Assembly: GCA_022661535.1 (NCBI GenBank)
Contig: JAKULF010000003.1
Span: forward strand, 124,001-188,000
Direction: 5' to 3'
Length of the DNA: 64,000 bases
DNA from: Eutypa lata
Lineage: Eukaryota; Ascomycota; Sordariomycetes; Xylariales; Diatrypaceae
Below are positions 21,957 to 32,508 of the stretch, one piece after another. Every line of letters begins with the position of its first letter. The stretch's first letter is position 1. The notes under the pieces were generated by a model. That model had not been told where the DNA came from. It did not search any database and saw only the letters and a list, made by a program, of their open reading frames with translations. The translations under genes and the position numbers were made by a program.

Positions 21957-23960
21957 ATGCCTCGTCGAAAGGCTCATGGCCGTAAGGGAAAAGGCAAAAA
22001 GACAAGTAAGAATGAAAAGAAAAAGAGGGAACCACCAGTGGACCCGGAAGAAAGTCATTCAAATGACGAAAATATCGACGGAAAAACAAGCGCTCGAAAG
22101 CGACAAAAGAGTCAAGTTGTAGTGCCACGAGGACCTCCTGAAGATTGTAAAATCAAATCAACAGAGCCATCCGAAGTAGGGAATAACGAAGGGACTAAAA
22201 ATAAGAAGCCTACATCCTCTCAGGGAGATCGTAATACTTCCACTACACAGGCTACTTCCACCTTAAAGACTGGGAGGCTCTATGAAGCCCCTCTCGAACC
22301 TGAGTGGGAGAACGTCGAGAATAGAGAGTTCTACAGACAAGGTGGACTTCATCCAATCCATATCAACGATTTTATCGACGAGGATGAGAGGTTCGAGGTG
22401 ATTAACAAGCTAGGTTTCGGCTTCCACTCCACGGTATGGGCATGCCTAGATAATGAGACCATGAGGATCAGAGCAGTCAAAGTTATTCGTGCAGACCAGT
22501 CAACAGCAGACTGCGCGGAAATTAAAGTCGAGAAACTACTCCGAAACTGTACCGAAGAAGAGTTAGCGAAGAATTACATCGTTGCGCCTCTTGCACACTT
22601 CTGGATCAAGGGTCCTAATGGCCGTCACCTGTGCCTGGTCTTACCACTAGTCGGCACAACTATAAATGCAACGGTCATCCAACAGACCTCCTTAAACGAC
22701 AGGCTAGAACTCAACGAAATGACCCGTCAAATCTCGGAAGGGGTGCGGTTTTTGCATAGTAAAGGGATTTGCCATGGAGGTTAGTGTTAACTGATATTTC
22801 CCTTCAAGGACACTGACTAATGAGATGCAGACTTGACACCAGCAAATATCTTGCATCAGATATGCAGAGACGACGAAAGCATCGATAAAATCGAGGGTAT
22901 TCTGCAAATATTAGAGCAGGAAATACGTACCTGCGACATAATACCACGTTCGAACAAGCCGTCAGAACATCATGCCCCAAGCTATCTGGTGGAGCCTGTA
23001 GACACTCAGGAACTGTCACAGCAGTTCGGTACAGGGAAGTTGGGAATTTCCGACTTCGGCCTCAGCTATTCCGTCGCAGATGCCCCTAAGAAACAAAGAT
23101 TTCCCATATGCTATTCCTCTCCAGGACTTATGATCGGAGGTCTTACGGGCGGGACCGCCGATGACATCTGGTCGCTAGCATGCACGATCTACGAAATAAA
23201 GACGAAGAAGAGATTATTCGACGCAAGCACCCCCAAGCAATACAGAATTGCCACGTTGGAGTGGCTCTTTGGCGCTCTGCCAGAACAATATCGAAACAAA
23301 GCCAAGGAAATTTTAGCTCTTGAAAATAACTACAATACCATACCTGAGGCATTGGAAACAGCCATTGTGGAATCAGATCCTGTATCAACAGTTTATGTCA
23401 AAGATTTCGAAGATTTCGTCTCCAAGTGCCAGGAAGAGTGTCGATTCTTCAAAGACTCGTCGCACCCCTTGCAAGCACTTCTGAGGGAACCAATATGGCA
23501 AGACGAAGAGAGAGAAGCATCTAAGCAACAAGTTGGTTGTGGCGAGAATGAGGATGAGGAGAAGCCAGATAAGGCGGAAACGGCCGTTGACCATAAATCT
23601 ACTCAATCAACTTCGGAAGGTGGTGAAGCTGAAAGCTCTGATGGGTTAGAGGGTCATACAAAACAAAGTACTATTGATCCTAAGGAACTTGCTCACGATG
23701 CGAATAGTGTACGAGATCCTGATAGAAAAAGCATGCGTATTCGCGAGCAATATGATCTCATCGATCAGCCTTCTTCATATCAAGAAGGCGATGAATATAG
23801 CCTCAAGTCAGGCGAGGTCTCGATCCTATCGGATTTACTCCTTCAAATGTTTCAGCTCAATCCGGAGAACAGAATTAGCATCGATAAAGTTCTTAGCCAT
23901 AAATGGTTCGATGAGTTTAGAGAAGATCAAGGTAAGGATTTGGAATCTGGTAAAGTCTGA
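21957..23960 (+). CDS. SRPK-like serine/threonine protein kinase
   Basis: Two exons, 21957-22779 and 22831-23960, with a 51-bp intron (GTTAGT...GATGCAG, branch GACTAAT); 650 residues. The N-terminus is a Lys-rich nuclear-type tail (MPRRKAHGRKGKGKK). The kinase domain begins with LYEAPLEPEWENVENREFYRQ, like the SRPK lead-in, then a Gly loop KLGFGFHSTVW (about 151-161), the ATP lysine Lys175 in AVKVIRA, the catalytic loop HGDLTPANIL with Asp275, and DFG at 349-351. The splice joins inside the catalytic-loop codon for Asp275, which supports the intron. A long acidic insert (about 450-560) splits the C-lobe before a final RISIDKVLSHKWF motif. SR-protein kinases phosphorylate Arg-Ser regions; expanded fungal relatives like this have unknown substrates. 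The usual HRD arginine is Gly here. Confidence 0.9.
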
Positions 23961-24363
23961 GATGGAGACAAGGGGGCTAAAAGGGGATACTTTATACCTT
24001 AGACTGAAGGGTAAGGACCCCTGAAGGGATTGGATGTCATATAACCGTGTTCACATCGATAACATTATATATTCAAGACTTTACATAATAGCTTAGGTCT
24101 ATGATACCTCAAGTATGAGTTGCTTTTTATAGTGAACTTCATTACGTAATCCGTGTCGACTATTCTCGGATTTTGCAGACATTTAGAACCCTCCTTTAAG
24201 CGGCTGAAGTTCTCATCAGACTAAGATGCTGTATGCATCTCTATCTATTGAATTCTTGAGCCGTAAGCAAATAAATATGGTTTTGTTGTTACATCGTATA
24301 TCAATGTCCTCTCCTATGGTAGTCTTGGGGTCATCTATCTAAAAGTTGAAGGCGGAATCTCCT
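23961..24363. other. Intergenic between convergent genes
   Basis: About 400 bp between the kinase stop and the stop of the DUF3445 gene. No feature seen. Confidence 0.5.
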
Positions 24364-25770
24364 TCAGGCCCTCAGAAATTCACAGACGCTCTTACCCCAC
24401 CTGAATAAACCCAGTTAGCAATCTCTTTCAACTACTACCTTATGAATAAAGATGACATCCTCGCGTTCCATTCACGTTGAGACATGCCGAACTTACCGTA
24501 CTCCCCCTTTATACGTCCACATGCCCGGCGCATTACCAGCTTTCAATCCTTCTATAGCATCGGCGAGAGCCGGTCCGAGGCCCTCGTCTTTGATGTCTTT
24601 GATAGGATACTGATATGTCTTAAACGAGAATAAAATGGCTTTAGTTCTTGGTAGGCGAGTGAGTGTTTGCAACTCTATCCTAACTCGAGCCTATAGATGT
24701 GAGAAAATACCAAGTCTGGGAGGTGCAAATGTCTTACTTGTTCTATATCAACATCGATATCCTCATCTACTTTATCGCCTTCGTTGACATGGTTACTACC
24801 CAGATTGAATAGTTCCGTACTTGTAGTAATAGACCACTGCGACATTTCAAACCCTTAGTTTCTATCCCCGTTGCGCAATAAGACTAGAAGTGAAGTAGGT
24901 TGGTGGTGACACACTCACGTTTGTGCGGCATGCGCTTTTTCCCACTTCCAAGCGACTAAAGAACCTCTCCATGCTCGGGCCTATCTTATCGTACGAGGGA
25001 ACAGGTCCATGAATGGCCTTCATGTTTTTACCTAGCTTCTCTGCGGGGTCGAATCCAGAGGGGAAGCAGCATAAAAAGGCTATGCATTGATGCCCATCGG
25101 CCGTTTCGCGCAGCAGAAACATGTCGTCTTCGACAGTCTTGCCAAGAGCTGATAGTGCAGCCTTCGGGTCTTCGGGTGGGGCAAGGGGAAGGCAGACATC
25201 CGTAATGTGGTTCCGGAACGTCTTGTCATTTCTCGAGAATAGACTTGGATATCTTGTCGGGAGATAGTCCCCCAATAAATAGGAGTAAACCTCACGGACG
25301 GCTTCTACCCCCTCCGGGATACAGCCTAAGACGTGAGGTGCCTGCTCTGTCATGATGCGTTCGCGTTCTCTTATGCGTGATAAGTAGTTCGTGTCTATTA
25401 TAATGAGTTCGGATGGTACAGTCGATCTCAATGCTATACAGAAGGTAAGCGTGGAAGGCTTTGTAGTTTGTTTATAGGGGCTTTATACCCATGGTGATAT
25501 AGTAAATTGGTTTGAACGGTCGGAACTGGATTGGCTGAGTGGCCTTCCAATCGAATCCTGAGTGAGGTTGGATCTCGAAACTCCTGAAAGGGGCATTTTC
25601 GCGCTGCTGCGTTCCACTGGTAGAGCCATTCTTCAATTCAGAAGAGTTAGGAATGATGTCAACAATGGCTTATATTGACTACTTGCCTGTTTATTGTTGT
25701 GATTCCCCCTCCAACCAGCAAAGGCTAGTATTAACAGCACTATAGCTGAGACAGCGTAGAGAGACATCAT
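24364..25770 (-). CDS. DUF3445 / haem-dependent oxidative N-demethylase-like protein
   Basis: Six exons on the minus strand: 25770-25687, 25630-25489, 25433-24919, 24836-24738, 24690-24497 and 24400-24364, giving 356 residues. The first intron uses a GC donor (CAG/GCAAGT); the others are GT-AG. Residues about 3-20 form a membrane anchor or signal (LYAVSAIVLLILAFAGW). The rest reads through typical DUF3445 phrases: FDWKATQPIQFRPFKPIYYI, LGDYLPTRYPSLF, CCFPSGFDPAEKLG, IHGPVPSY, RIELQTLTRLPRTKAILFSF and the final GKSVCEF. Members of this family have been linked to haem-dependent oxidative demethylation of amines, but the substrate of the fungal proteins is not known. Exon junctions are all in phase, and each restores a conserved phrase, so I trust the model. 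Confidence 0.88.
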
Positions 25771-26342
25771 CTTAGTAAACTTGGTTGCATATAATTATTA
25801 ACAAGCCTTGCCTCAATATGACTCCAAGATAATCGGACAAAGAGAACACCAGCTGAGCCCGTGAGGAGGACTGCGTCGAGCGGAGTTGGAGCAGCTATAG
25901 TCCTTGCTAAATATCATCCAAACACATTATAGCTATTAGTGCTGTTCCCCACAATGGCCACGCCTGATGGCCTGATTAGTCGTATCGGGTTGCGCAAATG
26001 CGATAAGATATAGGTTCCCGATGCCGGACAACCAATGACTGATAATACCATATAATCGGAGGACACAATAGTCACATTATGTAAAAAAGACGATAAGATG
26101 GTAGGCTGAGAGATTCTATAGGACACCATATTCATTATAAATCGATATACACTCCCCTTGCCCCCTCAGAAGACGTAGATTACTTACCCAAGCCCAAACG
26201 ATACATGATTTTGACTGCCTTTAACGTTGACCACGTAAAAGATGGTGGCGTAATGTCAGCATCGAACAGTTATCTGAAGTAAGAGTCGATTATATTTCTT
26301 TCTGATGTGAATGCTTACACATCCATGAGTATTTGCGATTTA
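25771..26342. other. Intergenic, no gene recognised
   Basis: About 570 bp between the DUF3445 gene start and the carboxypeptidase stop (both minus strand). It presumably contains the DUF3445 promoter. A minus open frame at 25914-26135 is unsupported. Confidence 0.5.
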
Positions 26343-28133
26343 TTAAAAGGGGCAAAGTTCATTCGCTTGGTTATGGAGCCAGCACTTCATCAAGAACGCG
26401 ACGGCCTCCTTTTGATCGCCGGGTGATGTGTGTCCAGCCTCATCCACTGTTGCAGAAGCCAACTTGTCCACAGCTTTGAACTCTCCACCTTTTGTCAGCT
26501 TGCCCGCTTCGTCGGGCCATTCCCAGTCAGCAAATTCCTCTAGTCGATACTTAGCCTGGTGATTCCACGGTTGGCTGTCATACACGCGCTTTTGTCCCTC
26601 GGTATTCCTATGCCAAAGTCAGCTTGGAGTTGACGCACGTTATATTCTTCGGGACTACGTACACAATGATATCGTTATTCCCGTTGATCATCAATACCCT
26701 AGTTGGGGTTTCGTCTAAGATGTATCTCAGCTCCCGAGTGCTCGGCATGAACATCTCATTGCTATTTAACCATCGAGTATTGATGTCATAGTTGATAGGG
26801 GTATAATTCCAATTCTCAAGACCCAGAGCTTCCTTGACTGGAGGAGAATCGAGATATTTTTGGAATTGGCCAAGACCGCACAGGGGCATTTCTCCGTCGC
26901 ATTCAACGCGATCATCTTGTGGGTTTCGGCTCAAAGGCCCATCTAATATGTACTCTTCGATGTGGTCCGCGCAATACGAGAAGGCTGCCCTGCAGATGTT
27001 GCCGTCGTATGTCTCAATGCATTGGTTGTTCAAGCGTTGGCATTCCGGAACTGCCTTTTCGATGTCACGGCACGCTGTCTGGTTGTAGCCGAGCCGGACC
27101 TTGTTGTTTCCATCCTTGTCAAACTTGCACATGTGGTCGTACTGCCCAAGGGAACCTGAGCCAAGCAGGTCGATGACAGCATCAACTAGAATGATAGAGT
27201 CGATCTTCGTCTTGAAGACGTCGGGTACACCGGACTGCTGCCGCCTGTCTATGTAATCGACGAAGCCCGGAAGGTACGTCCCTGCAAAGGACTCGCCCGA
27301 TAAGTGGAACGGCTGATGCGAGAATTCGGGGAATGCCTCTGTGAAGAAGATAGACAGGAACTTATCAAAGTCCCTCGAAGCTTCTAGTTCGTTATCTGGC
27401 CCGCCTAATGTGCCATTGTTCATCATAGAGAATCCGACTCCTGCAGGTTGGCTAGAGTATGTCAATCTTGGAATGTTCATAGACTGTATAGGGTTACACT
27501 CACTCGATGAAAAGGACATTGGAAAAGTTGGTCCAACTATGTTCATTATAGACAGTATCGTTGCCGTGCTCGTTTGTAAGGCATGGGCCAATCTCAGAGA
27601 ACAGGCCCAGCATCGATGAACCACCAGGCCCTCTATTAGTTCTGTTATTAGACGGACTACCAATGTTGAGGTTAGGTTGCTCTCACCCATTGATCCACAC
27701 TGTAACTGGATCAATTGAAGGATTGGTGCGACTTTCAAAGAACCCTGTATCATTAGCTAACTAGTCCGACACGATCTACAATTCAAACCAAGCTCCTTCG
27801 TGGCTTCACAGTGACCCCGTGGCATCACTTACAGAAAAAGAGACTCTTCTCTTCTGACACATCTATCCAGCCCGTCCATTGGCGACTACCAGCACGGCAC
27901 AGGGCTTCGTTCTGTTCGCGGATGTTGAATCCCGTCCGACTGTTACCACCACCACCATCACTACCTAAACTAATTGGTTTCTGCTGAACATCAAGGAACG
28001 GCGTGACGCTCCTCGCGAGCAGAGGAGGCTCCTGATTGTTCTGATCATGCCTGTTGCGCACAGACTTCGGGGTTATGAGCACGCCTGCAACACTCGGTAT
28101 GAGAGCCAGGGTGGAAATTGCGTGGAGTTTCAT
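26343..28133 (-). CDS. Serine carboxypeptidase, peptidase family S10
   Basis: Five exons: 28133-27833, 27744-27687, 27632-27504, 27451-26663 and 26607-26343, giving 513 residues. All introns are GT-AG and the frame closes exactly. [19 protein letters not shown] is a signal peptide, so the protein enters the secretory pathway (secreted or vacuolar). S10 hallmarks: [14 protein letters not shown] (oxyanion region, about 116-129), [11 protein letters not shown] (about 161-171), nucleophile Ser217 in [11 protein letters not shown], Asp423 in NGNNDIIV and His485 in [11 protein letters not shown]. The order and spacing fit a functional Ser-Asp-His triad. These enzymes remove C-terminal amino acids at acidic pH. 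The region between residues 25 and 90 looks like a propeptide. Length is usual for fungal secreted S10 enzymes. Confidence 0.93.
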
Positions 28134-28416
28134 GACGGTTCAAACGCAGAGACAATCTCAGCGATAGGCGAAGTAGGATTCAACTACCAAGATCTGAAAT
28201 ATACAGTCCTTGTGGATGGATCAACTGTGTATCGGATAAGTAACTACGTATATCAAATCACGGAATAGACAATTGACTCACCTTATCGGCTAAGTGGGGC
28301 GGGGTTAGGTATCACCCCTATCCTTTGCGGCGTAGTCCAATTATGTCGCGTCTAGAAATCCTACCCTACTATCCCTGCAAGTTGTATTATAAATATACCC
28401 AACGCTTCCGAACTAC
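28134..28416. other. Intergenic, carboxypeptidase upstream region
   Basis: About 280 bp holding the presumed promoter of the S10 gene. A short plus-strand frame (28047-28268) overlaps the S10 first exon and is rejected. Confidence 0.45.
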
Positions 28417-28857
28417 GGCTTCGGCTTCGGCCATCCCAGCTACGTTCTTCAGACACCCTTGCCTGTGGCAGACATACCCATCGGGGTGAGTTTCCTTACA
28501 CTTGTGCAGAACCTCAGCGCGGCCTTGGCTCGCGCGGTCGCGCAGAAAATCTTGAACAACGAGATGTGTCGTTCCCTGACGCCCCTTGTGCCCTCAGAAG
28601 GCGCGTGACGCGTCCGGCATCCTGGTCTCTGGTTTAGCCAATGTCCTAACAGCGCTGCCGCCAGACATCCGGGAGAAGGTTTGAAGCGCCATCAGCACTG
28701 CAATCGTCAAGACGTTCTACGTATCGCTAGCGTCGAACGTAGCATTGGTGATGGGCGTGGGTGTGAAATGGGCCTTGATGAAAAGGGTATTGCTGATGAA
28801 ATGTTGAACAGGGAGGAGGTTATGGAATATCGTCAGGCTACGGCGGGCGAACAATAG
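28417..28857 (+). pseudogene. Relic of the C-terminal part of an MFS multidrug-type transporter
   Basis: Translating the plus strand from about 28417 gives a GFGFG stretch followed by YVLQTPLPVADIPIGVSFL, then NLSAALARAVAQKILNNEM. After a frame change near 28608 it gives LANVLTALPPDIREKV, an in-frame TGA at 28682-28684, and AISTAIVKTFYVSLASNVAL. Another frame change near 28790 leads to a stop at 28855-28857. These phrases are what I expect from the last membrane helices of fungal DHA-type MFS drug/H+ antiporters. The N-terminal ten or so helices are not found upstream, where the carboxypeptidase gene lies. With at least one stop and two frame changes, the copy is dead. Confidence 0.7.
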
Positions 28858-29717
28858 GACGTGGTGACTGAATAGGAACTTCAAGGTCAGGCAAGCGCCG
28901 CCGAGGTTATTAATGAAGCAGATTTAACTTCGTTCTTGTATATTAGCTACCAGACACCAACTATTAGCATCACAGTCGATGGGGCCCTTGGAAAAGGAAA
29001 GATGCACAACCGAGTGCTGGGAGAGGTTGTTGCGAATGGTATTAAATGGAGGCAGTTACCTTGCTGTATGGCTAACTGCCCTTCATAAATTGGTCAGGGT
29101 TTGGCTCTCAATACGTTCGGTAGAAGAGATCTACTCTGGTATATCTTCTCGATCGGTTTCTGTAGATGTTCCTCTGGTGGTACCAAACAGTGCTTTTTGG
29201 TGTTGGAGGAGAGAGTCTAGGAGGCTTTCAGGTATCTATCACATTCCCAGCATCAACTTCCACGTACCCCTTTCGGCTTTACGTTTGCTACGGTCTCCCT
29301 TATGTAATATTTATTAATCAAGACAACGTTGACTTGATCTTCATTACTTGTATTTATGGGGAAGTCTGATGAATACGGTAACACGTACACAGCATTCGCT
29401 TAATCCTCCAGGGAATTAGCAATAATTATACCTGACGATGCAACAGACCGAGAAAATAGGAAAGTACAACTCGAACAACTGACCCGCAATCCAACCTACC
29501 TTTTACTTTGGAAGGAACTCAGGGCTTCTGCATAAACTCTATACCATATCAGGACACACAGCAATACACCACAACCACTTCATTAACCACAACAGCATCA
29601 GTTGGATAGTTGAATGAGGCAACGACAGGCCACAGCCTATTATTCCTTGACAACCTGAGAACCTAAAGGTTTATATTGCGAGCAAGATTCCAAAAAACGC
29701 TCCAGTATTCCTTCACA
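28858..29717. other. Intergenic, no gene recognised
   Basis: About 860 bp. Open frames at 28979-29317 and 29166-29369 have no features of a gene. It may include decayed flanks of the MFS relic. Confidence 0.45.
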
Positions 29718-30445
29718 ATGTCACTCCAGAGTCTACGCAATGCCATCATCCGCTCCTACGGAGGCCGTCGGTCATCACACAACATACAGTATCCTTGGGG
29801 TGTTGGCTCCTTCTTCTTCGCTCCATTTTGTATGTAGACTTGAATCCGCACAGGAAAATCAAATGCTAACACTTAACAGATGGAACAGCATTCGAAGTAG
29901 TCTACGAGGACAGTGACATGTTCGAAGGCATCGATCCCTATCTCATTGGACGGCCATCTCCCAGGGAAGGCCGAGACCGACACCCAGTCTACAGAATCAG
30001 AAACGACGACATCGGAAAAGAGTTCCGCGAAGAGGTCGCAAGATTTATAGCGGATGTGAGAAGAAACTACGGGTTGTCGTACAGCCTGGCAGTGATCCAT
30101 AAACGTCGGTCTATCGATGACGAATGTGCCGTCGACTTCAACAGCGCAAACAGGTATAGCCTGGCCTTGCTCATACAACTTCACGGGACATTCGAGCAAT
30201 ACCAAACCAGCTTGTTCCGCTTTCTCGAGGATGTCTTAGCGCCTCGTTTTGACAACGAATTCGTCTGCAAGGAGGGGGTTGTACGGCCAAGGGAGATCAC
30301 AGTGGCCATTGCAGCATGTGCTAATTGGAGCCATCCTTTCGATATAGTAGATGCAATCTTTGAAGTGAACATGAAGGAAGGGGAAAAGGCTGAATTCCTC
30401 GAGATTCAGCCAAGTCCGGGTTGGTTGGGATGTCTTGTTCAATAG
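29718..30445 (+). CDS. Uncharacterised two-exon protein, 225 residues
   Basis: Exons 29718-29829 and 29880-30445, with a 50-bp intron (GTATGT...CTAACACTTAACAG, good branch site). The join is in phase, giving SFFFAPFYGTAFEVVYED. The protein starts MSLQSLRNAIIRSYGGRRSS, a basic leader that might be a weak mitochondrial targeting signal. It continues with IRNDDIGKEFREEVARFIADVRRNYGL and a C-terminal part of mixed helix and strand. No domain recognised, no membrane segment, no obvious catalytic motif. A minus-strand frame over the same bases (29873-30205) is a shadow. Confidence 0.7.
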
Positions 30446-30774
30446 GTGCTTTTAAGTCTTTCTAGATTCAAAGTTACTTATCTCATAGCTTGTAGGGATA
30501 GATAGACCAACCAAATTACGAATAGATTCGGGGACCAAGAAGTTTCTTCCTTTTTCTCTCTCCCATCAAATACGATAAAGTAGATGTTCGATACGATTAC
30601 ACAGTGCATAAACCCCAATCCCCAATGTGACCACACTGTCTCGTGTTTCTTTGTGGTATCGGTTGTTGCCTAAGTCAGCGTCCTTTCACAACCAAGAGTC
30701 TTATAGTAACCTTATAATAATGAAACCTACCTACAATGCACTGAATATTCTCTAAAGAACCACCTACTGTAACA
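30446..30774. other. Intergenic
   Basis: About 330 bp between two plus-strand genes. It presumably contains the promoter of the YdeI-like gene. No specific motif assigned. Confidence 0.45.
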
Positions 30775-31551
30775 ATGCCAGCCGAACTACCAATCCTCAC
30801 AATCGCAGACGCGGTAGCGTGGTCTCACTGGCTGACCCGCAGCGCCGAGACCTCCAGGGGCGTATGGCTCACCCTAGCCAAGAAAGGCACCACGTCGCCC
30901 ACATCCCTAACCTACGCGCAGGCCCTCGACGAGGCCCTCTGCCACGGCTGGATCGACGGACAGGCCAGCAAGCGCGACGAAGCGACCTACGCGCAGCGCT
31001 TCACGCCGCGGACGGCGAAGAGCTCGTGGTCGCAGCGCAACGTGGCGCACGCGGCGCGTCTCGAGAGCGAGGGCCGCATGACGGTGCTGGGCCGCCGCGC
31101 CATCGACGCCGCTAAGGCCGACGGCCGCTGGGACGCCGCCTACGCCGGGTCGGCGACCGCCGAGCTGCCTCCAGAGTTCCTTGCTGCCGCTGCGATGGTG
31201 CCCGAGGCGCAGGCCCTGCTGGAGGGCCTCAGTAGTCAGAATAGGTTCATCATATATCATCGAATTAATGCGCTGAAGACGCAGGCCGGAAGGCAGAAAC
31301 GCATCAAGGCGTTTGTTGATATGCTGGCTAGAGGGGAGACGCCGTATCCGCAGAAGATGAGTACGGAGCCGAAGCAGACACAGAAGCAGACGCAGAAAAC
31401 TACGGCGAAACCAGTTCCGGTGAATGGGAAGAGCACGTCGAGGGTTTCGAAGCGTGTGGTAGCTCCAAGCGCGGAGTCGGGGCCTACGGGACGGGATGGC
31501 TCAATGAGACGATCGGCACGACTACGGAAGGTTATGGAGTCGTTGGATTGA
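30775..31551 (+). CDS. YdeI/OmpD-associated (OmdA-type) family protein
   Basis: Intronless, 258 residues from ATG 30775. The N-terminal 190 residues carry the family phrases GVWLTLAKKG (residues 29-38), YAQALDEALCHGWIDGQ (47-63), YAQRFTPRTAKSSWSQRN and a C-terminal helical region SSQNRFIIYHRINALKTQAGRQKRI. This domain is common in bacteria (called bacteriocin-protection or YdeI/OmdA family) and patchy in fungi; its biochemical role is unsettled. Residues from about 195 on are a Lys/Gln/Thr-rich tail (EPKQTQKQTQKTT) and a basic end that could be a nuclear signal. GC content and codon choice in the first 450 bp are much higher than in the flanks, and the gene lacks introns. Both fit, but do not prove, acquisition from bacteria. 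Confidence 0.87.
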   Translation: MPAELPILTIADAVAWSHWLTRSAETSRGVWLTLAKKGTTSPTSLTYAQALDEALCHGWIDGQASKRDEATYAQRFTPRTAKSSWSQRNVAHAARLESEGRMTVLGRRAIDAAKADGRWDAAYAGSATAELPPEFLAAAAMVPEAQALLEGLSSQNRFIIYHRINALKTQAGRQKRIKAFVDMLARGETPYPQKMSTEPKQTQKQTQKTTAKPVPVNGKSTSRVSKRVVAPSAESGPTGRDGSMRRSARLRKVMESLD

Positions 31552-32508
31552 ATATCTGCATGTCAATTCTTATTTTATGCCTTCAACCATTATACCCGGT
31601 GTTTACCTATATGTAGACTTAAAAGTAGCTACTATATGTACATGTATTACTATTTACAGTCACAGCTATCATTGAACAGCACATTGCTCGTGACGGAGTG
31701 CTCAGCTCCGAGAATGTCTGCGACGCTGATTTGAGGCACTTCTAGTTTTAATACATGTACATAGTTAGGTAGGTCATCTGCAAGTTCGGATCTCACAACT
31801 GGGAGTCAATTGTCAATTGTTTAAATCACCCAATGTTCTCGATATCGATAATCTTGTCTCAAGTCCGCCGTCGTGCAGCATTGCACCGTTAATGGGCATC
31901 TCCAGTCTTAACTTAGGTACTTTGCCTACTAAGGCTAGGCGGATACCCGGGTTATCGGGTTGATCCCGGGTGCGTGGTTTCCACTAAGATCGGATTTTTA
32001 AGCTCCATCTCTTGTCGCAACTTCACGTCAAATGTACATACACACCAGGATATCTACAGCAACAACACCTAGCACCTGTATGTACTACCCCTTAAAAATA
32101 ACCCCAGGTTGCACAGGCCACTTTGGTGCTTCACATCAATTGCGTACATACAACTTAGGCTACATCTCATTTTCACTCAGATGAACGATGCCCATGAATT
32201 CGTGAATACCTTCCACTTTAGTGCCATCCATGGATTCTATTCTACATAGGGAGTCAGTCAGTCATAGTCATTATATACGAGCACCTGCCTACATGCAAAG
32301 ACTTCTCCTACCTGTACATACATAAGTCCTGCGTGGGTAGGTACTTACCTTTCCTTACTTTCAATCTCTAGTTTTCTCTAGATCCGCTGACAATCTACCA
32401 ACCTACCTACTTAGCAGGTAGACAAGGCACTTACAACCAATAACCTTCTTTTCTCTCCACCACTTCAATCTCATGAACTAAACTGCATCATCCAGTGTCT
32501 CCGTCGCG
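31552..32508. other. Intergenic rich in TAGGTA/TACCTA motifs
   Basis: About 960 bp with many short TAGGTA and TACCTA motifs, for example around 31765 and 32395-32425. I see no gene. The last few hundred bases should be the promoter and leader of the next gene. Confidence 0.5.
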
